Source: Paraphoma chrysanthemicola
Lineage: Eukaryota > Ascomycota > Dothideomycetes > Pleosporales > Phaeosphaeriaceae
NCBI GenBank assembly: GCA_020744225.1
Contig: JAGMWG010000001.1
Coordinates: forward strand, 868,001-932,000
DNA: 64,000 bases
Direction: 5' to 3'
Positions 46,352 through 56,516 of this stretch are shown here, one piece after another. A program made the position numbers and the translations under genes. Each line of letters begins with the position of its first letter. Positions within the stretch are counted from its first letter, which is position 1. The notes below the pieces were generated by a model. It made no database searches and was not told the origin of the DNA. It saw only the letters and a list, made by a program, of their open reading frames with translations.

Positions 46352-47337
46352 CGTGGCCCGAGCTCGCTTGCGACCACCATCGACTCTTCTTCCTTGTTCA
46401 TATTTGTGCGATTACTATTGTTCGACGTGTGTACAATCCCAGTACCTTTTCGCTTTGGAAGGGTTTACGATGTACGACTTGTATGACAGCATCCCGGCCC
46501 GTCATTGGCGCCACGACCCACTCCTTTACACCTCGACTCACGAATTTCCTTTGTCTGGCATGATTTACGATATCTAGAAGGGCAGTCCCTTTTGCGCACA
46601 AGGCTGGTGATCATCTGGCCTCCCTTCACTGGGATATTTCTGGAGTTTACTACTGCACGGTGGCAGTGTCGAAACGGGGATGGTCACGGTTCAACAAAAA
46701 AGCGTAGCATCATGGCATGATTATGCGCATTGCTGGCGCTTCAGCCAAGCAGCGTCTATTACCAAAATAATCTCTTTTGTCTATTTGCAAGAGGCGGAGG
46801 GTACTCTTGTCGGCGGCTATACCCAATTGAGCATCCTTGTCTGGGATGTCAAAGTGGCAAGCGCAGTCGTGGGTCGGCGATGACCCTTTAGAAGGAACGC
46901 AGAGGGCTTCCTCGAATGTTCAATATTGATAACGTCTAATCAGATGGCATGGGCATCTGGCCTGACAGTGGCAGGTGTGACAGCTTCTGGGCTTGTGTAC
47001 ATTACGCTTGTGTCTACGAGCGCAACACCAAGCTAGCCCTCGAACAGTGTCGAGTATCTAGTCCACAAAAAGAAAATATTCTGATCACATTGCACTCCTC
47101 ACTGCTACCCTTGTCTACAACGTCAATATCTCATCACATTCTTCTTCCAACGGGCGGAACGGTCAACACAACGGCCGGCCCACCGGTCCTCGCCGAGCCG
47201 TGACGTCGCACCTTTTGTCTCCGCGGCACATGATGCCCGTTTCTCACTACATACACTACACCACATTACAGTACACAGCCCCATGTACCCTATTCGCAAC
47301 ACACACAGCGCTTCTATCACGCCATTTCCAAAATCCC
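46352..47337. other. intergenic, no gene seen
   Basis: 986 bases, short frames only. Presumed 3' UTR of the Ser/Pro-rich gene and upstream DNA of the weak gene at 47338. Confidence 0.45.
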
Positions 47338-47776
47338 ATGCAAGCCCCATCATTCAATCCGCAACATGCATTTTCGTCGCCACGCACCCCAATGTCATCA
47401 CAAATACAGTCCCCATCTAGAAAACGCCATGTCTCATCTCATCCGCTTCCCCGGCTACCCGCTCGTGACAAGCGGCCTGGTGCTAAGGCTGAAAATGACA
47501 AAGGCTGGCAACAGGAACTTGCATGCTTTGTGCAACGCAGGCGCCGAAGCGAGCTGTCGTTGGTACGACGTTGGGCGGGGTTGGTGAGATGTCAGGAGAT
47601 GGCGCTGGGGATCGAGACGTTTAGATCGGCATTACATGGTGATTTGCAGAAGGGAGGCTGGTTGGGGTATAGTGTGGGACTTCAGTGTAGTGGGTGCGAG
47701 CAAATGGGAAGTAAGGTGAGTAGTACTTTTCGTGCGTGAAGACAGACTATCGAAATGTATGCAGTCTATACGGTAA
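47338..47776 (+). CDS. hypothetical 129-residue protein, weak
   Basis: Two-exon model 47338-47715 and 47765-47776 with a 49-base intron (GTGAGT...GCAG); upstream in-frame ATGs at 47230 and 47233 are alternatives. The product is basic, with a Ser/Pro/Arg-rich first half and a Trp- and Leu-containing second half (SLVRRWAGLVRCQE). I do not recognise it. The clean donor and intron length support it. The very short last exon, followed at once by another GTAAGT, suggests the real 3' structure may continue further. Confidence 0.3.
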
Positions 47777-48977
47777 GTAAGTCATCTTGCTTCCTCGCCG
47801 AGAACATCTTTCTCGTCTGAGCTCGATCGTCTCTGCTGCTTGATCTCATTCGTAAACCTTAACTATCTAGTCCCATCTCATTCTCGCCGTGCCGCATCGC
47901 GCCAGCGCCCTGCACCATCTACGCATCTCGGAACATCTCGCATGTATGCGAAACATCACGCCTCCGCCTCCCCTGCGCGGCAATCTATTCCCAGGCACGC
48001 CACTCCGCAAATTCTCCGTCCGATGTGCCGAAGTGGTGTGGAGACCCCACAGCGCCATCCGTCAGCCATCAGTGACTGTGGTGGCGCACGCGGTGTGTTT
48101 TGGATCACTGCTCGTGCCGGATTGTAGGTGTTGTGATGGCGTTTACTGCATGAAGCTGTGAGTGATTATCTAGTTCCATCACATGTCGTCGATGCCTCGT
48201 ATTTTTCGAACATACCCATTCACTTCTCCATCCGACCCTCCTTCGGCCTTATTCATCCCATCTTACTACACATTTACACATCTCAACAAGTCCATCCGCA
48301 GCCTACATGATCTAGACGCACTACATCATCGCCAGCCCAGTGTTACACGACACCAGCCTTCTCCGTACAGACCGCATGTCAGACTCCCCCTCACACACCT
48401 GCCAACTCCTCATGCGGCAGGACGAGACGAGACAGATGCCGTGCGAGATGTCGCTTCCGAGAGCCTGGGTTCTGGTCAGCTGCGGGTCGTCTCGCGCCCT
48501 CGCTTGCACAGCGGCAGGGCGAGATGCGGTGTCACGCAGTGAAACTTGTTGAGGTGTGGGTGTGGGGTAGTCGAGGTGTAGGCGGTGGAATAGCGATATT
48601 CTCATTGTGATTTGGCGAGGTGACTTTGGTCAATGTAGTAAAAAAGGTGGTGCTAGGTGGAGCGATCTCCTGAAGGGTGCTGTTGCGGGATTGAGGGAGT
48701 TGTGGTGCTGTTTGCTTGGCTGGTTTGGGAAGGAGATAAGACTGATTCATTCCTCTTCACCGGAACAGTCATGAAGCTGAGCACTGCCTTTCTGCAAAGT
48801 GTACTGCGAGTGCTGCAGATATTAAGGTCGGATACTTTCGTCTTCCTTGCCCATTCCATGTGGTAGTTGGCGAATCTGACTTTGGACCTAACCCGACCTC
48901 GTTTGTTGTTCCTTTATAACTTAGGCTATTCGAGAGATATGACTTCAGGCACTGATTGGCTCGCACTGGTATCACTA
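47777..48977. other. intergenic, no firm gene
   Basis: 1.2 kb. A strong donor near 47772 and acceptor-like sequence near 47870 hint at further exons of the weak gene upstream, but no consistent frame could be chosen. Confidence 0.4.
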
Positions 48978-50507
48978 TCATCTTGATACCCTTCCTCGGT
49001 CTGCAGCTCTTGCTGAGTTAATAAGTGCTACGATCTCCGTGAAGCCGAAGAGTTCAGCGTAGTCGCTCGCAGTCAAATGAGTGAAGTCTCGGTGATCTAT
49101 GTCAAACGAGTCTTTCCCATTTAATAGCATTTTACAAAGGTGAGTAGACCCCACGGCGACCGCGTAATGTAGTGGTGTACGCCCATGCCTGGTACATTTG
49201 TCAAGACTTGCTCCTTGTTTCATCAACCATTCGACCAGATTTGTGTAGCGTTTCCGGCATGCAATGTGAAGGAGCGTGCGACCTAAGCAGTCTTGTTCGT
49301 CATATTTCGCAAAATATGACTCGATCTGTTCTGCTAATTGCTCTTTGTAGCGGTGTAACATTAGGCCACCGCACGTTGATACATCGAGATACTGATGTAA
49401 AAGCGTTCGCCCGAGACAATCCTTGCCGCCCATTACGCCGAGTTTTTCGAAATCGCTCCACATCCATAAGTTCCCATATACGCACTCAGCAACATACCGA
49501 ATCGTGAAGGTGACGAATGGCCGTAGTGTTGCCGCTGTCAAACCTGCTAAAGCAGCGCACCCTGTGTTCCCGCCCAGGGAAGTGAGACTCGAAGCAAGAG
49601 TCATTAGGTCTTCGAGCTCTTCAGGAAGAACATCGAGATTCTTGCCGCGGAAGTGATCTGCTAGGTAATGACCGGTACCATCGTCATGACATAAATAAAG
49701 TCGTCGATGTTGCAGCAAGAATTTGCCGTGTCTGAGTCTGAAATTTCGAAGTTCGTTAACTGGTAGGTCTCCTTCCGGGAAGCAGAACAAACATCTCGAA
49801 ACTGGGGAGATGTTTGTAGTATCATCACCCAAAGAGGTAGAGGTGATGATGTCGGCAATGCGTGTGAGATCTGAACGGGTTGCAGAATTCATAATTTCTC
49901 TTGTTTTCGACTTGATCGAATCCTTGACTTCTTCGATTAAAATGGTCAAATCCTGTTCGAATTTCTCGCGACGCCGGCTCTGAAACTGGACGTGTGCACT
50001 CTGCGCATTCGCACTGAAGATGCTGAACATGTATGTCTCAAGTTCACATTGCCGTCGTCGAGCGAGGTGGAGAACGTCCAGGAAGTCAAGCAAGAGCAGC
50101 CTAGAGAGCACAATTAGCCGTTCGTAACCAAGGCATGGCATGAGTATTTTGGACATACAGTTTATCGCAATCGTCCATTCCTTCGCTGTCCTTCCGATTC
50201 CGGTGACTAGTGTCATCCTCTTCCACTGTTCGCTGTAGCTGAAATTTTGTTGGTCTTTCTAGCCTTCTTCCTGTCGAGCACGGAAAGCCTTTTTGTATGC
50301 ATCGGTCACATTTAGTTGGCCAAACTCGAGTCGTAGGGTTGCACTGTAAATCTTTTAGCTTACCGCAACACTGCGAGATTCAGCCATTGCGTCGCGTACT
50401 TTTTGTTTGTCAAAGCGACATCGGTCACACTTTACAAGATGCAACTTTCGCTTCTGCTTTCCTCTTTGCTGTGGTCTGGTAGGGTTTAGCGACTGTATGT
50501 ATTTCAT
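48978..50507 (-). CDS. Zn2Cys6-ankyrin protein, copy 1
   Basis: Minus-strand exons 50400-50507, 50159-50343 and 48978-50100; introns 56 and 58 bases; 471 residues. The N-terminal Zn2Cys6 binuclear cluster has C27-x2-C30-x6-C37-x10-C48-x2-C51-x6-C58, preceded by a basic stretch (KQKRKLHLVK), a standard fungal DNA-binding module. C37 is the first codon of exon 2, so splicing is needed to complete it. The middle is helical. The C-terminal part has ankyrin repeats, with DCLGRTLLH twice and a HGRTPLHYAVAVG repeat. The usual fungal transcription-factor middle domain is absent. Probable nuclear regulator with a protein-binding tail; the target is unknown. Divergent from a 77-residue membrane protein 828 bases away, an arrangement repeated at 53-56 kb. 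Confidence 0.85.
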
Positions 50508-51335
50508 GTCGGCCTTCTGGCTACAAAAAAGAGGGAAAGATGTCGGTAGAATGTCGACGTAGAGGAGCTCCAATCAGTAAAGATTCGCCGTCTGTGCCGA
50601 CGCAGAAAAAATATCCGCCTTTCTTGGAATCTTGAAGGTGTGCGGAGGGTTATAAGCTGCGAAAAAGTGCGATCAGACGACCTCGTAGGATGGCGGCTGA
50701 GCCGCCTTGGTAATGCACGCTGACACCAGTGACGGTCCGTGGCGCCCAATGAGAGGCAGCCTCATCCTGGGACCGCCATCCCGCCATCCCGCCATCGCGG
50801 TTCGTCGCAGACGTTCACTGCTCATTCAGCGAATCAGACCGTGTAGGATGTTCGGCCGTCGCAGGCTTTTGCTTCATATGGCTCGGCTGGAACCCTGGAT
50901 CGCTGCAAGAAGTCCACACCTATGGCATCCGCCAAACAGAGCGCGATCGCATTTCAACGCAAAGCAGTTGAGTTTAAATCCTGGTCTGATGATGCCTACG
51001 AGGATATGTTATTCTGGCAACGTTGATCTCGCACCGCCTCCCACGCGATGGACCTATCATACACCTATCCTGCTTTTGACGCTCAAAACATCCAACCAGA
51101 TTGATCCGCACTTCTTCGCAGCCGTTGAGGTCGCCAGACTCTTTTATGCTGGGAAAGAGTGTGCGTAGAATGGCTCGTGTCAAGTGTTGCGTATATCATG
51201 GCCGGTAGCTGCTGCTTGCTTTATTATCGACTCCCACTTTCTTTATCGAAGCTGTCTTGAGTCTGTCCACACGAAACGAGCCGCATACCACACTCCTGTT
51301 AGAAATTAAAGATCTTTACGGTGAAGAACCAAGTC
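50508..51335. promoter_or_regulatory. divergent region of module 1
   Basis: 828 bases between the start codons of Zn2Cys6-ankyrin copy 1 and micro-membrane protein copy 1. No coding frame supported. Contains a short CCCGCCAT repeat (three units, 50773-50796). Confidence 0.45.
50773..50796. repeat. three CCCGCCAT tandem units
   Basis: Short direct repeat in the divergent intergenic region of module 1. It could be a cluster of binding sites or slippage; no copy is obvious in module 2. Confidence 0.6.
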
Positions 51336-51569
51336 ATGAAGGAAGAGACACCTTCATACAACCTTACCTTGGCGACTCCAGCTGTTCCCGCCCCCACACA
51401 CACCTCGCCGAACACACCGCCATTCCTAGCCTCGTCAGATAATACCAACCAAAACATAGTATTCGGATCACTTGGACTTCTGGTTGCTATCATCGCTGTC
51501 GCTATCGCCTTGCTCCAGCTCCGTCAAATGCAACGAAAACGGATCCTGGAGGTGTACGAGCTCGCTTGA
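51336..51569 (+). CDS. single-pass micro-membrane protein, copy 1
   Basis: ATG 51336 to TGA 51567-51569, no intron, 77 residues. About 43 hydrophilic Thr/Pro/Asn-rich residues are followed by one hydrophobic helix (IVFGSLGLLVAIIAVAIALL) and a short basic tail LQLRQM...LEVYELA. The tail and helix match the second small gene at 55.9 kb (VFG-LG..., LQLRxMxRxR, LExYEL), which establishes that both are real genes. Predicted topology: N-terminus outside or in a lumen, basic tail in the cytosol (positive-inside rule). Function unknown. Divergently paired with a Zn2Cys6-ankyrin gene in both places. Confidence 0.75.
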   Translation: MKEETPSYNLTLATPAVPAPTHTSPNTPPFLASSDNTNQNIVFGSLGLLVAIIAVAIALLQLRQMQRKRILEVYELA

Positions 51570-51943
51570 AGGTACGATACGAGTATAGGAAGGGAACACG
51601 AGGAGAATGCTGACGCTTGGAAAGAAAACAAATTGGACGTGATAGTACTTCCTAAAGTTACAAGACGTACCAGAGCCGGTGCAAGGTCGCGAAAGTTTTA
51701 GCGATAACCGCTGCGCATTGAAGCAGTAACGGGCGGTGTGCTTCCATTATTGCACGTAGCGCTGGAAAGCTTATGTTTGACTCGCCGAATCCTCTTTGGG
51801 GCTAAGGTAGACACTCTTGTACATTAAGAACTTACTGTCACCCTTATAAACCAGTGTAAATACCCGCTTTTCACTCCCGATCTCGCCAATGCCTCAATAT
51901 CCAGTCCAGTCCAGAGTTGTCTCTATCTGATCCTAGTGCCATC
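51570..51943. other. convergent 3' region
   Basis: 374 bases between the ends of micro-membrane copy 1 and the orphan-family gene. No gene seen. Confidence 0.45.
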
Positions 51944-52651
51944 TCAAAACACACAATAATATTTCCCCTCGCAATGAAAGCCATGGAAACAAATGACCTT
52001 ATTCCGAAACAATTCCGCACGCTTCAAATCCGTGAAAACCTTCATCTTCATCTCCCTGTTCGGATTGAAACCCTCAATGATATGCGCAGGATGGAACAAC
52101 ACCATGAACTCCGGCTCGCCCACGAAGTATTGTACCGGTCTATATGAGAGTAGCGGTAGGATAGACACGCTGGGTAAGTATCTGTTGTAAACCCTGCTTG
52201 CGAAGCTCGGTGCGAGGACTTTCCGTTGAGCGGGTATGAGCAGGTTGTTGAAGAACACGCGGTACTGGTTCGGTATCAACATGGCATGCGTCGTGGGCTC
52301 AAAAGGTAGAAGCTTGTCGTTTGCGCCTTTGGCGATCATATCGAGGACGAATGAGACTGGCGACGTCATGCCGGATTTGAGCGTGATGGTGAGGAGTTTG
52401 CGGCCCCACTGGTAGATATGTTCAGCGCATGAGTCTAGGTTGTTCCAGTACTTTGTATTGAGGAGATAGGAGTCTGCTTTCAAGAGCTTGGTGATATTGT
52501 CTCTAGTTGTGACGTCGAGGAGGATGTTATTGGGAACATATTCGATCGCAGTGCCCAGGAATGTCATGGTAACGCGGTTTTCGTGGAGGTAAGTTCTGCA
52601 TTGCTGTAAGAGCTCGGAGAAGGACTTTCCGTCTTCAAGCTGGAGTGACAT
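51944..52651 (-). CDS. orphan 235-residue family protein, intact copy B
   Basis: ATG 52651 to the stop at 51944-51946, intronless, 708 bases, 235 residues, the same length as intact copy A at 24.9 kb. Alignment by eye: FLGTAIEYVPNN with FNGTDICFLPPS; TTRDNITKLLKAD with TTLSNIQTICAQD; CAEHIYQWGRKLLTITL with FAEKVFKHGKKCFVLTT; NDKLLPF with DDRYLPI; FMVLFHPAHI with YDVTFHHEHL; and C-terminal GFHCEGKYYCVF with GFSCEDEYYLCY. No signal peptide or membrane helix. It lies between the two Zn2Cys6-ankyrin/micro-membrane modules. No known domain recognised. Confidence 0.75.
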   Translation of the reverse strand: MSLQLEDGKSFSELLQQCRTYLHENRVTMTFLGTAIEYVPNNILLDVTTRDNITKLLKADSYLLNTKYWNNLDSCAEHIYQWGRKLLTITLKSGMTSPVSFVLDMIAKGANDKLLPFEPTTHAMLIPNQYRVFFNNLLIPAQRKVLAPSFASRVYNRYLPSVSILPLLSYRPVQYFVGEPEFMVLFHPAHIIEGFNPNREMKMKVFTDLKRAELFRNKVICFHGFHCEGKYYCVF

Positions 52652-53172
52652 GGTGCTGAAGAGTGCGGGGTGGAAATGATAGTGTCTAACGTGCAAATCG
52701 CGAAGTTGTGATCTATCACTGGCTTTATCACTCGCTCAGCTTGTCGCCTTCTCGTTTGTAAAGGTCACGCTTTCAGTATTGTGACATAGAGTTTGTGCTT
52801 AAAGAGTTTTTTCCAGAGCGTTTGCTCGCGCGTCGTTCGTTTCTGCCTGCCGGCTGCCGGCTGCCCGCACACCGACACGAGCACTGCAGCCGAGCCTAGT
52901 ATCAAACATGCATAGTCACTTTTTTCTTTCATCTTAGGATACATGGAGTTCAAGATCTGTATGGGGGCAGGAACCTTTTGATGGACTTTCTTGGACCATC
53001 ATTGCAAGCGGTAAGGTCTAAGGTGATTGTGAGGACAAGGGCTAGCATGAATAGAGTCGAACTCAGTGCGCAAATGTCCTTCTGGAACATCGGCCGCGAT
53101 GTGTGTCCCGTACATTTGAATACCATTCTTTCGCGCCGCGCACAGCATGTGCAAAGAAACGAAGCCTCCGCT
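52652..53172. other. intergenic, no gene seen
   Basis: 521 bases between orphan copy B and Zn2Cys6-ankyrin copy 2, both on the minus strand. Contains a short repeated CTGCCGG/GCTGCC segment near 52843-52867. Confidence 0.45.
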
Positions 53173-55049
53173 CTATCGTCCAATACCAAAGTGACTATCA
53201 TACTTCTCAATCAACTTTCCAACCGTAACATACTCCGAGGGCTTAACTCTGTCGCGAGCCGCTTTCGACTGAAGAAAGCTCATCACGACCTTGAGGGCCT
53301 TAGCAGCTTCGCGCTGGGTAGGTGGAGTTTCCGATCCATTGACCTTGGCGTAGTCCTCTACGCTAACAGATTCAAATGCACTTGCAGCATCGTCGACCCT
53401 TGAAATGCCAGGCAAACAGGCTCTCGGTACCAGTGGTGTGGCCAGACTAGCATGGCTGTTTCGCGAAAGGTCGTTCACTGTGCCGTCGACAATCCAGGAG
53501 AAGTTGAACATGGCGAAATCAGTCCAAGGGTCTAGACTCTGTTCGATGTTTGGTGCTCCGATTAAGATCTCCTTGGGAAGCTTGTCACGGCCTGATAGCA
53601 GTCGTATAATTTGCGTATGGCCGGCATGTGCTGCATAATCCATCGCAAGGAAGCCAGATTTGTCTGTCCTATCGACACTGACCCCAGCGCCATCAGTGTA
53701 TTCGAGTAGAAGCTCACACATCTCCAGAGAACCACTAGCTGCTGCGATATGGAGAGGTAGAATACCGTGCTGCATAGTCACTGTCGGGTTGGCGCCATGC
53801 TGTAACAAGACTCGAGCGCCAGCTTTCCAGTCCATCAGGCATACGATGTGCAGAAGGGTTCGGCCGAGATCATCTTGCGAGTCAATACGGTCAGTCGCGG
53901 CTACGTATGTTTCCAGAATTTCGAGATGATCGCGAACATGTCTTTTCAAGGATGCCGAATCCAGCCAGCGATGAGCAGTATCACGACCAAGACAATCTAA
54001 GATATTGTGCCTACCAGCAAGCAATTGGTATTCCCCTAACTCGTCCACGAGGAAGGGTTGTACCGTGTGACTGGTCGGGTCTGCTGTGCTGGAGATGTAC
54101 GTTTTCAGCTCTGGATATGTGCTCTCGATGGCAAGAGGAATACTCGAGTGCAGGGCTTCAATTTTATCGAGAGCTATATGCAGCTCTTTGTTGTGATCCT
54201 TCAAACATCGAGAGCTAATGTATGCCAGTATGCGTCTTTGAAGGAGTATAAACTGATTACATTGCGAATCGGGCCGTATTTCGCTTTGCAACGCTGGGTC
54301 CATATTGTGCTCATTATTATTGTGGCAGAAATAACAGGTTTTGATGAGTGTGAAAGTTCCCATAATGTTGCCCGTATAATGTCGAGAAGCGAGTTGCGAA
54401 GAAACGGGTTGGTCATGCGGTATTGTAGCCGGCAAGCCAGCCTTTCCGTCCAAGATCATGCGTTCCATTTTTGCCACGAGGAGGTAAATTTGATTTGTGC
54501 GACTACCCAACGACAAATCGGGGGAAGATTCGGTCGCCTGGAGCCACTTCTCGGCGAATGGGTGAATGCTAGCTGTACTAAGCTCCCTCAGTCGCAGGAG
54601 TGCGGAAACCATGATCTTGTAGAAGCCCATGAGTGCCATCCTTCTTGTGATTTAGCATTACTTCAAGACAATCATAGAGAAATGAATACAAACGGTTTCG
54701 GTAGAGTTGCACGTACCAGTCATCACAGCCATCATCCGAGCTGTTGAGGCTTACTTCCACACCCCTCTGCGAGCTCAATGGACATGCGACCCGTGCTGTG
54801 TACTTGCTGTCTCTCAAAATCCTTCGTCCTTCCGAGCACGGGAAGTCCTTTTGTACACATCGATTGCATTTTGTTGGCCAAACTCGATGAGAAGGTGTGC
54901 ACTTGGGATGGTCAGCTTTCAGTCGTGTTGAGCACCAATCGACTTGCGCTTTGCCTGTCAAAACGACAGCGATCACACTTTACAAGGTTGAACTTGCGTT
55001 TCTGTCGTCCATCCGGCTGAGCTAGCCCGTCGTATTTCTGCGCGTCCAT
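53173..55049 (-). CDS. Zn2Cys6-ankyrin protein, copy 2
   Basis: Minus-strand exons 54948-55049, 54717-54901 and 53173-54640; introns 46 and 76 bases; 584 residues. The Zn2Cys6 cluster C25-x2-C28-x6-C35-x10-C46-x2-C49-x6-C56 has identical spacing to copy 1, and exon 2 is exactly 185 bases in both. The first intron is GC-AG (donor GCAAGT) at the same codon boundary where copy 1 has GT-AG. A GT donor nearby breaks the frame. The middle is helical. Ankyrin repeats run from about residue 300: DLGRTLLHIVC, HGILPLHIAAASG, and an ISGF-like DKSGFLAMDYAAHAGH. A C-terminal extension of about 130 residues is absent from copy 1. Divergent from the 60-residue membrane protein 814 bases away. Confidence 0.85.
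54902..54947 (-). other. GC-AG intron
   Basis: 46-base intron in Zn2Cys6-ankyrin copy 2 beginning GCAAGT and ending CCAAG, with a GCTGACC branch-like site. It restores the third zinc-ligand cysteine in the same register as the paralogue. Confidence 0.7.
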
Positions 55050-55186
55050 TGTTGGCGATGTCACGCAGGATGAATGATGTTGTTCAACAGTGGTGTGCAA
55101 TAATACAAATGTATGCGAAGGCCCAGGACCTGTTTATGAAGTTCTACAAGCAAGGCCCGGACTCGCGACGAAAGGCGATGTGATGA

Positions 55187-55519
55187 TTAGCGGGATGCGA
55201 CATGGGTTGGCAGCCAGCCGTGGCGCTGCAGGCTAAAAATCGGTGGCGTCCAGTCAACGCATAAGCCTTCCTTGACCCTCGCGTGGGCTTTCGACTTTCG
55301 TCGCATTTGCTGCTCGATTTCTGGAATGACACTACCTAGAGCGGGAGGAGGCAGATTTGCATTGCCTCCACAGGCAATTCCATTGCATCCACCAGCACAC
55401 CGCCACCGTATCCTGCTATCCCGCTTCCAGTGCACTTTAACTTGTCCGGTGGGATTTTCCTGAAGGCCCTCAAGTGCGTGCAGGGCTTCAGCGCAAAAGT
55501 TTGAATGCACTGAAGACAT
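55187..55519 (-). CDS. hypothetical 110-residue protein, weak
   Basis: Open from ATG 55519 to a stop at 55187-55189, no intron, inside the shared upstream region of module 2. The product has an RCAGGCNGIACGG cluster in the middle and no signal peptide. No counterpart is evident in module 1, which argues that it is a chance frame. Listed only because of its length and the cysteine cluster. Confidence 0.2.
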   Translation of the reverse strand: MSSVHSNFCAEALHALEGLQENPTGQVKVHWKRDSRIRWRCAGGCNGIACGGNANLPPPALGSVIPEIEQQMRRKSKAHARVKEGLCVDWTPPIFSLQRHGWLPTHVASR

Positions 55520-55720
55520 TTTAACTACTACATGCGTAGTGTCAGTAAAGCTCTATTGGCACTTGAAACTATTCACGTTGTACCCACCCATGTTAATGTG
55601 AGTGGAGCAGACGAGATGTCTCATCGGAACTGTTAATGTACAATACACCAGCCGTCGCTTTTCATCGACTTGATTCAAACGCGTGGGTTCCGTTCATGAC
55701 GCTAGAACAAGATTCGGTTG

Positions 55721-55728
55721 TATATAAA
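55721..55728 (+). promoter_or_regulatory. TATA box of micro-membrane copy 2
   Basis: TATATAAA about 135 bases upstream of ATG 55864, on the right strand and at a believable distance for a short leader. Confidence 0.5.
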
Positions 55729-55863
55729 CTTTGCGAACGCAGCCTGCGAGAAATGGCAGAGAACACCATTCCCCAGTTTTGCAGCCCCTTCACGCCCGTT
55801 TGCTCCGTTTTGCTCCAGTGACTTTTGCGCCGGGCAGCCTCGCTGAACAGTCACGTGTTCACC

Positions 55864-56046
55864 ATGGGCTCAGTTGAGACATCTTCGGTACCTCAAACCA
55901 TCATCATCGACGATCCGAACGACTTGACACTTGTCTTTGGACTCCTGGGAACTTGCATCACTCTCATTGGAATCGCAGTAGCCGTGCTCCAGCTTAGACA
56001 TATGGCACGACGGAGAGGCAAGCTCGAGATCTACGAACTTCCTTGA
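55864..56046 (+). CDS. single-pass micro-membrane protein, copy 2
   Basis: ATG 55864 (context ACCATGG) to the stop at 56044-56046, intronless, 60 residues. A short acidic N-terminal part (IIIDDPNDLT) is followed by one hydrophobic helix (LVFGLLGTCITLIGIAVAVL) and the tail LQLRHM, RRRGKLEIYELP. The helix and tail match copy 1, while the N-terminal part is shorter and unrelated in composition. So the conserved unit is helix plus basic tail. Too short for ordinary gene finders. Divergent partner of Zn2Cys6-ankyrin copy 2. Confidence 0.75.
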   Translation: MGSVETSSVPQTIIIDDPNDLTLVFGLLGTCITLIGIAVAVLQLRHMARRRGKLEIYELP

Positions 56047-56516
56047 TTAGTACGTAAGTTGACCTGATATACTCGAGGACGATTCTCATTCTTGTAGCTG
56101 CTGCAAGCAATCCGCGAAGACATTCGATGTGGGCTGTGGAATCACGAAAACGTAGTTCCGTCTCGCAGATATATTCGAAGGGACCAACATGGACAGTAGT
56201 CGCAAGGAAGGATCATCATGTACAGCAGAGATGAAATCGAATGTACATGTTAGGGAAGTGATGGTTGACAGATGGTTGAGGGCGTCGTTGTTAGAGTAGC
56301 AAAAGGTCGCGCTAAATTCAGGGTCCACGACAAAGCTCCTGCAACGTCATTGCATGTGGCTCAACCTAACTTTCCCAGCACGCTTCACAGAACGCTGCTG
56401 CCTTCACAAAAGGCCACATCTCTCCTTCTAGAGTACTATAGATCCTGTAAATACTCTCATATCTAAGTCCGTCTTCCCCAATCAACGCATAACTGTCGCA
56501 ATACAAACTCTCCACC
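56047..56516. other. intergenic, no gene seen
   Basis: 470 bases between micro-membrane copy 2 and the next plus-strand gene. No supported frame. Confidence 0.45.

Larger units (their letters stand above)
55050..55863. promoter_or_regulatory. divergent region of module 2
   Basis: 814 bases between Zn2Cys6-ankyrin copy 2 (minus) and micro-membrane copy 2 (plus). A TATATAAA box lies at 55721-55728, about 135 bases before the membrane-protein ATG. A weak 110-codon minus-strand frame is listed separately. Confidence 0.5.
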
